63,731 bases of DNA from CAZTAR01 sp043813895 (lineage in GTDB: Bacteria > Planctomycetota > Phycisphaerae > UBA1845 > UTPLA1): NCBI GenBank assembly GCA_043813895.1, contig JBDRKQ010000204.1, positions 1 through 63,731 of the forward strand. The letters are read 5' to 3'. A program made the position numbers and the translations under genes. Positions 8,413 to 16,071 of the stretch are shown here, piece by piece. Within the stretch, counting starts at the first letter, position 1; every line of letters starts with the position of its first letter. Under the pieces are notes generated by a model that saw nothing but the letters and a program-made list of their open reading frames with translations, was not told the DNA's origin and did not search any database.

Positions 8413-9202
8413 GAATCGCTACCTCGGACAAGAGCTCAAACAACAGTCCGACCTGATCGAGGCCGGTGAACAAGGCGTCCGTCATCAGGTCGCCGGAAAA
8501 GGAGATCGTCGTCGCCACCATCACCAGGGCCGTCGCGATCTTCAGGCTGAAGCCGACCGACAGGATGTTCAGTTGCGGCATGGTCTTGGCAATAAAGCCC
8601 ATGATCAGTGAAGTCAGCAGCAGGGCGAGAATCACCGGCCCTGCCAGCCGCACGGCCATCTCGAAGATGCTCCGCAGCATGGCGACCAGAAACTCCGCCA
8701 GTGATGTGTCGACAAACAACGTCAGCGGCGGCACGGTCCGGAAGCTGCCCAGCAGGACGTCCAGAACCGCCAGGTGCCCCCGAAGCGCGAAGAACAACAT
8801 CAGAGCGGCAAAGTACCAAACTTGGTCCAGCACGGTCATGTCCATGTCCATGACCGGGTTGAAGACCTGTCCCGCCGCGAGGGCCGACTGGTGGCTTACG
8901 ACCTTGCCGGCAATCTGGACGGCAAGAAAGACAACGCTGGCCCCCAGCCCGAGGACTTCCCCGACGACCAATTCGCCGAGCATACCCACGGCGACCTGGC
9001 CGAGCGTCAACGACCTGGGCAACGTCTGCGCAACCAGCGGAAACACTATCAGCGACAGCGTCACCACGAACCAGACCTTGACGACTCTCGGGATCTGGTT
9101 GCTGGCGAGCATCGGCACGCTGAGCATAATGCCGGAAACACGAGCCACGACCAGACAAAAGGCCGGCAGCAGCATCTCGAATCGCAGTAGTTCCAGCGGC
9201 AA
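8402..9202 (-). CDS. fliR: Flagellar export protein FliR
   Basis: FliR is an integral membrane part of the FliPQR export channel. The sequence is hydrophobic with about six membrane segments. It includes typical family stretches such as VPMLASNQIPRVVKVWF and GKVVSHQSALAAGQVFNP. The TTG start at 9202 is supported by AAAGGA about ten bases upstream; the next ATG (codon 10) would cut into the first helix. Length is 266 residues. fliQ lies upstream with a short gap holding a palindromic repeat. Confidence 0.94.
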   Translation of the reverse strand: MPLELLRFEMLLPAFCLVVARVSGIMLSVPMLASNQIPRVVKVWFVVTLSLIVFPLVAQTLPRSLTLGQVAVGMLGELVVGEVLGLGASVVFLAVQIAGKVVSHQSALAAGQVFNPVMDMDMTVLDQVWYFAALMLFFALRGHLAVLDVLLGSFRTVPPLTLFVDTSLAEFLVAMLRSIFEMAVRLAGPVILALLLTSLIMGFIAKTMPQLNILSVGFSLKIATALVMVATTISFSGDLMTDALFTGLDQVGLLFELLSEVAIHAG

Positions 9203-9264
9203 CAGTCAGTCGTCCTTTGTGTGCGCTCATCGTTGAAACACAAGCAGCTAACGGAATAGCCCTT

Positions 9265-9292
9265 AAGCCTACGGATTGCAGTCCGTGGGCTT
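9265..9292. repeat. Palindrome, GCCYACGGAT-GCA-ATCCGTGGGC family
   Basis: A hairpin AAGCCTACGGATTGCAGTCC followed by GTGGGCTT lies between fliQ and fliR. A related hairpin occurs at 39894-39923. Both are intergenic. Confidence 0.55.
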
Positions 9293-9310
9293 CGCGAGTG
9301 CGCCGCCGCT

Positions 9311-9577
9311 CTAGGGCATACTCAACCCGTCGCCCCAGAGGTGCTGCGTGTATTCGACCATCCGCGACGCCAGCCAGGGCACGAAGAACGCCGCGGCGAG
9401 TCCCATCGCGACGATCTTCGGAACGAACGTCAGCGTTTGTTCCTGCAATTGCGTGACCGCCTGCACGACGCTGATCGTCAACCCGACGGCCATGCCGATC
9501 GCCATGATCGGCCCCGCAAGCGTCAGCGCCAGGAACAGGGCCTTGTGACTCAAGTCGATGGCTGTTCCGGCATCCAT
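9311..9577 (-). CDS. fliQ: Flagellar export protein FliQ
   Basis: FliQ is the small two-helix subunit of the FliPQR export channel. It has 88 residues with two long hydrophobic segments and the family pattern GPIMAIGMAVGLTISVVQAVTQ. The ATG is preceded by AGGAG at eight bases. It sits between fliP and fliR in the standard order. Confidence 0.96.
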   Translation of the reverse strand: MDAGTAIDLSHKALFLALTLAGPIMAIGMAVGLTISVVQAVTQLQEQTLTFVPKIVAMGLAAAFFVPWLASRMVEYTQHLWGDGLSMP

Positions 9578-9657
9578 ACCGACGTCTCCTGTTCCGCAGC
9601 CGGTCTCCCCGGCGCTCTACGTGGAATCGTCACCTTCGATCGGTGACATGTCCGCCG

Positions 9658-10503
9658 TCAGCCAAAGCTCCGCAGCAGCGAGCCGACAACGAGGCCCCAT
9701 CCGTCGGCGAGGACGAACAGCATCAGCTTAAAGGGCAGAGAGATGAGCACCGGCGGCAACATCATCATGCCCATGCTCAAGAGAATCGACGCGATGACCA
9801 TGTCTATGACGAGGAACGGCAGGTAGATCTTGAACCCCATCACGAACGCCGTCTTCAGCTCACTCAGCACGAAGGCCGGGATGAGTTCCGTCAGACTGAC
9901 GTCCTCGTGGCGCAGTTCCTCGCCGTCGGGGATCGCCTCGCGCCGCGAGTACTCGACGATGGTGTATACGGTCTCTTCGTTTCCGGCCGATTCGATCTGG
10001 CGAAACATGAAATCGCGGAGCGGCAACGCACTCTTTTCAAACGCCTCCGCCTGCCCGAGCTTGCCGTCCATGTAAGGGTCGATCCCCTGCGTCTTCATCT
10101 GTTGCCAGGTCGGAGCCATGACGAGCATCGTCAGGATCAGGGAAAGGGCGGTAAGCACCTGTCCCGGTGGCAACTGTTGCGTGCCAATGGCCTGTCGCAT
10201 CAGGGCGAGGACGACGAGGATGCGCGTGAAGCTCGTCATCATGATCAGAATCGACGGTGCCAGAGAGAGGACCGTCAAGAGGATCAGGATCTTCAGCGAG
10301 GCGCTCAGCCCGCGGCTGTCGGTCGCCGGCGGCGCGATCCCGCTGAGATCGGGGATTCCAATCGGGTTGTCGATTGCCGGGGACGGCGCGTTCGCAGTCT
10401 GTGCGCGGGCGGGCCGGGCGGACGGAATCCCGGTTGCCGCGAGCGCGACAAGCAAGATCAGAAAAAACTGGAAGCGCCGCGGACGGCGCTGCCCCTTCGA
10501 CAT
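9658..10503 (-). CDS. fliP: Flagellar export protein FliP
   Basis: FliP forms the core of the export channel in the inner membrane. The ATG at 10503 (MSKGQRRPRR) is preferred because AAGGAG lies seven bases upstream and a cleavable signal peptide follows (FFLILLVALAATGIPSA); longer frames run into fliO and add unrelated sequence. The conserved core is present, including SLAPSILIMMTSFTRILVVL and the C-terminal membrane segments ending in LLRSFG. Length from this start is 281 residues, within the family range. Confidence 0.96.
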   Translation of the reverse strand: MSKGQRRPRRFQFFLILLVALAATGIPSARPARAQTANAPSPAIDNPIGIPDLSGIAPPATDSRGLSASLKILILLTVLSLAPSILIMMTSFTRILVVLALMRQAIGTQQLPPGQVLTALSLILTMLVMAPTWQQMKTQGIDPYMDGKLGQAEAFEKSALPLRDFMFRQIESAGNEETVYTIVEYSRREAIPDGEELRHEDVSLTELIPAFVLSELKTAFVMGFKIYLPFLVIDMVIASILLSMGMMMLPPVLISLPFKLMLFVLADGWGLVVGSLLRSFG

Positions 10504-10561
10504 CGCGCAACTCCTTTGCGCTTGCGTGCGACGCGCACCCGCCCCAGGCGAATGGGTATCG

Positions 10562-11350
10562 CTACGTCGGCTCCGCCGACGTGTGTGGACCGGACAATGC
10601 GCGGATCCGGTCAACCAGATTGCGAACATCCGAGCCCGCTCTGGCCAGCCGCTCCGCAGGGACCCACGGATCATCCTCAGCCGGCTCGCGGGACGACTCC
10701 TTGTCGGGATCGCGGGCGCCCAACCGGGCAAGTGCCGAGGTGAAAGAGCCTTCCTTCTTACGCTCCACCGCGGCGACGATCTCGGCCATTTCGACCGGAT
10801 CGCTGATTTCCATTACAGCCGAGATTCTCTCGGGGGTCACACCCACGAGCACGACTCGGCGTCCCAGTCGAACCAGGCACAGGCTCTGTTTGCTCGATAG
10901 GAAGTGGTTCGACAAAACGTGGATCGCGCCGCCGCCGCCAAGGCGATTCGAGCGGGGCACGAACTTGCGGAAGAGGAACACCGCGCCGCCGATCAAGGCC
11001 AGGACAGCCAGCAACGGCCACATCAGTTCGAATCGTCCCGGGCCGGTGTTTCCGGCAGTGGGCGCCTGAAGTCCAGGCGTCGCGTCTCCGCTGACTGCCG
11101 GGCGACGCACGAGGCGCCCGGACTCTTTCGGTTCGGGAACCGCCTCATCGAGCCATGCTGAGACGGCGTCATCCGACACTGCCAGCCCGGCCCCGCCGTT
11201 CGCGGAACCGTTGGCCGCCGGTCCCTTCACGACGTTGGCCACAAGATGATCGTCATCCGCCTGCGCGGCGGACGATGCCATAAAGCACACGCACAAGATG
11301 ACCGCATGAAGCAGGCAGGAGACGTCGAGCGATCGAACGTGCGTGGACAT
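10562..11350 (-). CDS. fliO: Flagellar protein FliO
   Basis: FliO is a bitopic membrane chaperone that stabilises FliP. From the ATG at 11350 (GAGG six bases upstream) there is a signal-like hydrophobic stretch, a variable periplasmic part, one membrane segment (MWPLLAVLALIGGAVFLFRK) and the cytosolic FliO domain. The last contains IHVLSNHFLSSKQSLCLVRL and VVLVGVTPERI. It lies between fliN and fliP, its usual position. An in-frame ATG at 11374 is possible but would overlap fliN. Length is about 262 residues, long for FliO because of the N-terminal extension. Confidence 0.9.
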   Translation of the reverse strand: MSTHVRSLDVSCLLHAVILCVCFMASSAAQADDDHLVANVVKGPAANGSANGGAGLAVSDDAVSAWLDEAVPEPKESGRLVRRPAVSGDATPGLQAPTAGNTGPGRFELMWPLLAVLALIGGAVFLFRKFVPRSNRLGGGGAIHVLSNHFLSSKQSLCLVRLGRRVVLVGVTPERISAVMEISDPVEMAEIVAAVERKKEGSFTSALARLGARDPDKESSREPAEDDPWVPAERLARAGSDVRNLVDRIRALSGPHTSAEPT

Positions 11351-11370
11351 GTGCCACCTCGGAGCTGCGA

Positions 11371-12180
11371 TCATGCCGCTTCCCAACCCGACTGAGGCGC
11401 AACGATCTCACTGATCCGAACACAGAAGTTGTCGTTCAGGACGATTACTTCGCCACGCGCTACCAGGCGATCGTTTACGAGCATGTCCACGGGATCGCCG
11501 GCGAGCTTGTCGAGTTCCACGACGGAACCCTCACCCAGCTTCAGCACGTCCTCGATGAGCAACTCCGCCCGACCCAATTCGATCTTGACGTCGAGGTCCA
11601 CGTTGTTCAGCAGTTCGATGCCCTTGTGGGAAATGGCATCCTCAGCGCCGGCGCCGAAGTCCGGCATGTCGAGAGGAGCTGCGCCTGCCGGCATGGGGGG
11701 CGGCTCGGCCTGTAGTGCGGGGGAAGATGCAGCCGCGGCTTCGGCGGCCGCGCGCTCCTCCGCGATCGCCGCTTCCATCATGGCCGCGGCTTCGTCGAAA
11801 GGACGACCGGCGGAATCCAACTTGGGGCTTTCCTGCGGCATTGCGGACTCAGCGGCCTCCGCCGATTCAGGCGGATCCGCACCCGCCAACGCCGCATCGA
11901 TATCGGCCTGCGACAATCCCCCCGATTCGGCGGCCGGCGGGGATGATTCCGCCTGTTCATCCGCGACGGCTTCGGCACCGGGGGACTCGCCATCCGCCAC
12001 GGGCTGTTCTTCCGAAAAGGAAGCACCAGACGCAGAGGTATCGGCTGCGTCGCCGTCCTCCACAGCGCCGTCTTCCGCGGCGCCTTCTTGCGCACCATCG
12101 GCGTCAGCGCCGGCTGCCAGCGCCGCGTCGATGTCCTCTTGTGACAAGCCGTTCTCTTCGTTTGGTTCTACGCCGGACAT
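11371..12180 (-). CDS. fliN: Flagellar switch protein FliN with two FliM-like peptides
   Basis: FliN builds the C-ring and controls rotation and export docking. The C-terminal SpoA/FliN domain is clear at about residues 190-265 (LDVKIELGRAELLIEDVLKL and NDNFCVRISEIV). The N-terminal 180 residues are acidic, Ala- and Pro-rich and probably disordered. They carry two copies of a peptide: GLSQEDIDAALA at residues 11-22 and GLSQADIDAALA at 89-100. This resembles the SQxEIDALL peptide at the FliM N-terminus, which binds CheY-P. FliN is normally about 100-140 residues, so this 269-residue form is extended. No fliM is present beside it. Confidence 0.93.
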   Translation of the reverse strand: MSGVEPNEENGLSQEDIDAALAAGADADGAQEGAAEDGAVEDGDAADTSASGASFSEEQPVADGESPGAEAVADEQAESSPPAAESGGLSQADIDAALAGADPPESAEAAESAMPQESPKLDSAGRPFDEAAAMMEAAIAEERAAAEAAAASSPALQAEPPPMPAGAAPLDMPDFGAGAEDAISHKGIELLNNVDLDVKIELGRAELLIEDVLKLGEGSVVELDKLAGDPVDMLVNDRLVARGEVIVLNDNFCVRISEIVAPQSGWEAA

Positions 12181-12265
12181 ACGGTTCTACCTTCCATGGC
12201 AGCTTGCGGCATCCATGCCGGTCCGCGGTTTAACGCGTGTGGGACGATCGGCCGGAACGTCCCGA

Positions 12266-12817
12266 TCAGAATCCCGTGTGCAACGGCATGCACTCGGGGA
12301 TCAACACTTGCTCGATCGTCGTATCGTCTCCGATGAGTTCGTTGAGCTCAAACCTGAACTGTCGCTTCAGAGTCTCGAGGCCGTACTCCGCCAGTTGGGA
12401 TTCCTCCGCGCCTCGCACGATGCGCCCAAGGGCGTCTTCGATCGTGTTCTTCCGGCTTTCGAGGAAGTGCTGGGCCTTCTCGGCATTCGATTTGTGGACA
12501 CGAATCACGACCGTCACGTTGTACAGTGTGGTGCGGTGGCCGCTGCCGGCGTTTTGGACGCGCAGGCGACAGACTTCGAGCTCATCACTCTCCGTCCAAG
12601 GCTCGGCCGGCTGTGTGGCGGCAACGCCTTCCATGCCAAGTGTGGGGTCGGGAGACGAGCCCAGAAACTTCATCGCGAAGAAGATCGCCAGGGCTTCGAC
12701 CAACATCACGCCGCCGAAGATGCCGAAGGTGGCGATGGACTTCTTCCCCTTGCCCTCAGCAGGCTGCGCGGCCTGAGCCTCTTCCTTCTTCTTTTTCTCT
12801 TCCTTCTCTTTGGCCAT
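12266..12817 (-). CDS. fliL: Flagellar basal-body associated protein FliL
   Basis: FliL is a single-pass inner-membrane protein around the stator. The N-terminus is Lys/Glu-rich (MAKEKEEKKKKEE), then a membrane segment (TFGIFGGVMLVEALAIFFAM) and a periplasmic stomatin-like FliL domain follow. The ATG at 12817 is chosen over a TTG at 12832. It is upstream of fliN, as in the usual fliL-(fliM)-fliN order, but fliM is missing. Length is about 183 residues. Confidence 0.87.
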   Translation of the reverse strand: MAKEKEEKKKKEEAQAAQPAEGKGKKSIATFGIFGGVMLVEALAIFFAMKFLGSSPDPTLGMEGVAATQPAEPWTESDELEVCRLRVQNAGSGHRTTLYNVTVVIRVHKSNAEKAQHFLESRKNTIEDALGRIVRGAEESQLAEYGLETLKRQFRFELNELIGDDTTIEQVLIPECMPLHTGF

Positions 12818-13250
12818 AACGCGAGAACCCAATACGCCCCATCGGTCGCTGCGCGGCGATATAAGTGTTTATCGGTCGATTCTTGCGCCGACTTCACCCG
12901 GCGAGGGCCCTTCGGAGGCCGAGTTTCGTCATTGTCTGCGCGGATAGCGCAATTCCTGCCGACTTCGCGGGTATCGTCCGATAAGTTCGCATCCGATGGC
13001 GAGCCACAGTTCGCGCGTTTCTGTAGCGGCCGACGCCCCCGTCGGCCGCGGAAGGTGGGCGTCACGATTGCACCCTCGCTTGCGCTTCGGGCTGGTGTGA
13101 GCGTCCGACACCGGGGTCGAACGCCACACTCTCTCTCAGAATGCACGAGTGGCCCGATCCACGTGAAATCGCGGGTGCAGCACGCGATCCGGCATTCGTA
13201 CAGGCCACAAGCCGATGCTCCCCACCCGCGAAGACGGCTGGATCGAATGA
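12818..13250. other. Intergenic stretch with interspersed repeats between flbD and fliL
   Basis: This 430-bp gap is where motA, motB or fliM would stand in many operons. I see no convincing gene. It contains the palindrome GTAGCGGCCGACGCCCCC (13022 onward, related to 1070 and 29191). It also contains CCCTCGCTTGCGCTTCGGGC at 13073-13092, which matches 31470-31489 with one change. The open frames here have repeat-like composition (SPKRKRG-type peptides) and are not credible proteins. Confidence 0.5.
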
Positions 13251-13442
13251 CTAGCTTGCGAACGCGCGCACGCTGCGCGCGTATTCGATTGCCCGACTGA
13301 CGACCTCCTCCGAAGACTCCCGAACCATGAGGTGGTCGCCATTCAGCAGGTGGATCATCGTATCCGGCGTCTTCTCGATAATCTTGATGAGATCCGCATT
13401 GAGGACAATCTGCTCGCCATTCAGACGGGTCACGGTAATCAT
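13251..13442 (-). CDS. flbD: Flagellar protein FlbD
   Basis: This small protein of 63 residues begins MITVTRLNGEQIVLNADLI and continues with IEKTPDTMIHLLNG, which is diagnostic of the FlbD (SwrD) family. SwrD raises flagellar power in Bacillus. The ATG at 13442 gives the standard family length; an upstream start would add about 30 unrelated residues. It lies directly downstream of flgE, its conserved position. Confidence 0.92.
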   Translation of the reverse strand: MITVTRLNGEQIVLNADLIKIIEKTPDTMIHLLNGDHLMVRESSEEVVSRAIEYARSVRAFAS

Positions 13443-13579
13443 GGCAGACCTCTCACTCGAAACACGAGGCCGACCGTCAGCAGTCTGGCTCGCCTCGCGC
13501 GCGTGCTCAGCCAAGTACGCACTCTGCACCCTCACTCATCGGGCGCGGTTACGGACGATCCGACGCCCAAACCTTCGGG

Positions 13580-15259
13580 TTATCGCCGAGCCAATAGCAG
13601 CAGTTCCTGGAGCAACTGATCCGAGGTCGACACCACCCGGCTCGCCGCTGAAAACGCGGTCGACGAGGTGATCAGGCTGATAAACTGCCGAGACAAATCG
13701 ACGTTGCTCAGTTCGAGCGAGCCCGAGCTGACCTTGCCGGCTCCGAGTTCGAGCGGCGCGGTGATCCGCGCTTCGCCGCTGTTCGGCCCAATGAAATAGA
13801 CATTGTTGGACCGTGCCAACAGTCCGGCGGGGTTCGAGAAAGTCCCCAGAGCGATTTGCCCGATCGTCTGGTTCAGGCCATTGGTAAAGGTGCCTGTGAC
13901 GATGCCGTCCTGTCCGATGTTGAAGTCGATGAGCGTGCCGGTGGCGAAGCCGTCCTGAAAGCTCATGACGAGCGAGGAGTCATCGACGTTCAGCCCGCTG
14001 AGGCGTCGCATATCCAACGTGACCGGGAGAGGATCCGTGGCCCCGGAGCCGACACGGTCGATGACGATCCCGTTGTTGGGGGATTCGACGAACTGGCCGT
14101 CGGCGTCGAACGTGACGGTGCCGGTTCCAACGTCGAACTTGACGTCGGAGTCCTCGGAGGCCTGTGCATAGAATCTCCACGTGCTGCTCGCAGTGGTCCG
14201 CGTCTCGAGCACCATCGTGAGGTCGATGGACAACGGGGTGCCGAGTGAGTCGTACGCAATGAAGGAAGTGTGCGCACTCTCTCCGTTGGCGGCCTGATCT
14301 TCCGAGAAGGTAAAGGGAATTTGCGTGGCGCCGCTGCTGAGAAGAGTGCCGGGTTGGATCGAAAGACCGTTTTCGGTGCCGGCGTTGCCACGGAGTTCGA
14401 AGCGGCCGTCCACCGTGACGGCGACACCGGGCGAACCCGCAACGCCTGCCGTGGTATCGATTCCGATGACGTCGTCGAGCCAGGCTAGCAGGTCGTTGAC
14501 CGTCGTGCCCGTGGTCCCGACGGTGAAGGATTCGCTGGGCACGTTGCGGCCGCCCCGCTTGACGCCGTCCACGGTGATGACGTCGCCGTTCACGAAGAGT
14601 GCCGCACCGGCAGGCTCTCGCACCACGGTCAGGGCGGTGCCGCCCACGATCGGAACGCCGACGGCATCGTGGAGAATCTGTGAGCGGAGAATCGTACCTT
14701 GCGTCGCGACCGTCCCGCTCGAATCGAGCGTGCCGTCCAACTGCACGGACGATGTGGCCCGGGCCGTGGTCAGGGTCCCCAACGGAATATTGACGTCCCC
14801 CAAGGCGCCTGGGATCAACTCGAAATCCTTGTTGACGGAATAACCCTGCACGAAATACCCGTCCGCGGAAATGAGACGCGAATCGGCGCTCAGGCTGAAA
14901 GCGCCGTCTCGGCTGTAGACCTGTTCGTTCTCGGGTGTCCGCAGGACGAAGAAACCGTCGCCCTCGATGGCAAGGTCGCTCGGCACGCCGGTTGTTTCGA
15001 TCGCACCGGGCGTAAACGTCCTCTGGATCGCGCCCACTGTGGAACCCAACCCGATTTGCATCGGGTTCGTGCCGCCCTGGTTTCCCGTGGGCTTCGTTCC
15101 GGCTGAGATTGTCCGCGAGAACTGCGTTTGGAACAGGCTCCGCGACCCCTTGAAGGCGGTCGTGTTGAGATTCGCGATGTTGTCACCAATGACGTCCAGG
15201 CTGAACTGGCTGCTGTTCAAGCCCGACAACCCCGTGTAAAGAGCAGATGTCAAACCCAT
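13580..15259 (-). CDS. flgE: Flagellar hook protein FlgE
   Basis: FlgE polymerises into the external hook. The N-terminal rod/hook motif is clear (LTSALYTGLSGLNSSQF and LDVIGDNIANLNTTAFKGSR). The C-terminus has the matching SNVDLSRQFISLITSSTAF heptad region. The middle (residues 150-450) is variable and surface-exposed. At about 559 residues it is longer than the enterobacterial protein. The ATG at 15259 is used; a GTG two codons upstream has GGAG closer and is an alternative. It follows flgD, the hook cap gene. Confidence 0.96.
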   Translation of the reverse strand: MGLTSALYTGLSGLNSSQFSLDVIGDNIANLNTTAFKGSRSLFQTQFSRTISAGTKPTGNQGGTNPMQIGLGSTVGAIQRTFTPGAIETTGVPSDLAIEGDGFFVLRTPENEQVYSRDGAFSLSADSRLISADGYFVQGYSVNKDFELIPGALGDVNIPLGTLTTARATSSVQLDGTLDSSGTVATQGTILRSQILHDAVGVPIVGGTALTVVREPAGAALFVNGDVITVDGVKRGGRNVPSESFTVGTTGTTVNDLLAWLDDVIGIDTTAGVAGSPGVAVTVDGRFELRGNAGTENGLSIQPGTLLSSGATQIPFTFSEDQAANGESAHTSFIAYDSLGTPLSIDLTMVLETRTTASSTWRFYAQASEDSDVKFDVGTGTVTFDADGQFVESPNNGIVIDRVGSGATDPLPVTLDMRRLSGLNVDDSSLVMSFQDGFATGTLIDFNIGQDGIVTGTFTNGLNQTIGQIALGTFSNPAGLLARSNNVYFIGPNSGEARITAPLELGAGKVSSGSLELSNVDLSRQFISLITSSTAFSAASRVVSTSDQLLQELLLLARR

Positions 15260-15357
15260 GGCCACTATTCTCCGTTGGCGATGTGTGTGTCTAAGTCAAT
15301 CCTGTCAGTGTGCATTCCAAAACTACCGAAGCGCCGCGGCTGAGGGAATCCGAGCAA

Positions 15358-16020
15358 TCAGATTCCCACGCTGATGCCCGGCGCCAGCAGCGTGTCCAGC
15401 AGGCTCGCGGCGGCATCGGTCCGCTCGGCCAGCGTTCGTACCTGGTCTCCGACGGTCGGCTTGCACGTTCGCGCCGCGTTCTTGATCGCGCGGGCGGCCG
15501 CGGCCGGATCGCCGGCGTCGCCCTCGCCCTCCTCATTGAGGCCGAGTTCCTCCTGCAGTTGCTCCAGGATGTCCGGCGGTAGGTTCTCCACGAGCGTCAC
15601 CTGCTCGACACTCGAAGCTGGCAAGGAACGACCGTCGTGCAGCTCCAGAACGGCCTCCCCGTCCCTCTCGAACCGAACACCGATAACGAGGCCCTGGAGT
15701 TCGTAGCTTTCGCCGGCATCGTTCGTGACCGTGCCCGCGACGTAGTGTCCGATGAGGGCGGCCACGGCGCCGAACCGCTGTTCGCCGGCGAGCAGTTCCA
15801 GGGTCTTGTTCAGTGCGGCCGAGTCCTCCATCTGCCTCATGCTGGAAAGCTGTTGGAGCAACTGCTGATTGTCCGTCGGGTTCATGGGGTCCTGCGACTG
15901 CAGCTCGGCAATCAACAGCTGGAAGAAATCCTCGCTGCTCAAGTCATTGAATCCGCGCGTGGTCGCCTTCTCCGCGGAGGAAAAGGCCGGGCCGTTGGCT
16001 CCTATCGCTGACGTCTCCAT
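15358..16020 (-). CDS. flgD: Flagellar hook capping protein FlgD
   Basis: FlgD is the scaffold that caps the growing hook and is discarded when the hook is complete. The conserved N-terminal motif is visible (FFQLLIAELQSQDPMNPTDN followed by LLQQLSSMRQMED). A beta-rich middle follows (LIGHYVAGTVTNDAG). The C-terminal tail (EGEGDAGDPAAAARAIKNAA) is unusual for FlgD and partly disordered. The ATG at 16020 has AAGG eight bases upstream. Length is 220 residues. Confidence 0.92.
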   Translation of the reverse strand: METSAIGANGPAFSSAEKATTRGFNDLSSEDFFQLLIAELQSQDPMNPTDNQQLLQQLSSMRQMEDSAALNKTLELLAGEQRFGAVAALIGHYVAGTVTNDAGESYELQGLVIGVRFERDGEAVLELHDGRSLPASSVEQVTLVENLPPDILEQLQEELGLNEEGEGDAGDPAAAARAIKNAARTCKPTVGDQVRTLAERTDAAASLLDTLLAPGISVGI

Positions 16021-16071
16021 CGTCTGCACCTTCGTGTCTCAGCGATCGTCGCATCCGCTCCGCGGCGCGAC

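Noticed and set aside
11429..13300. 623-codon plus-strand open frame
   Set aside because: It covers the antisense of fliN and fliL and runs into repeats. Composition is Ser/Ala-rich with no family signal.
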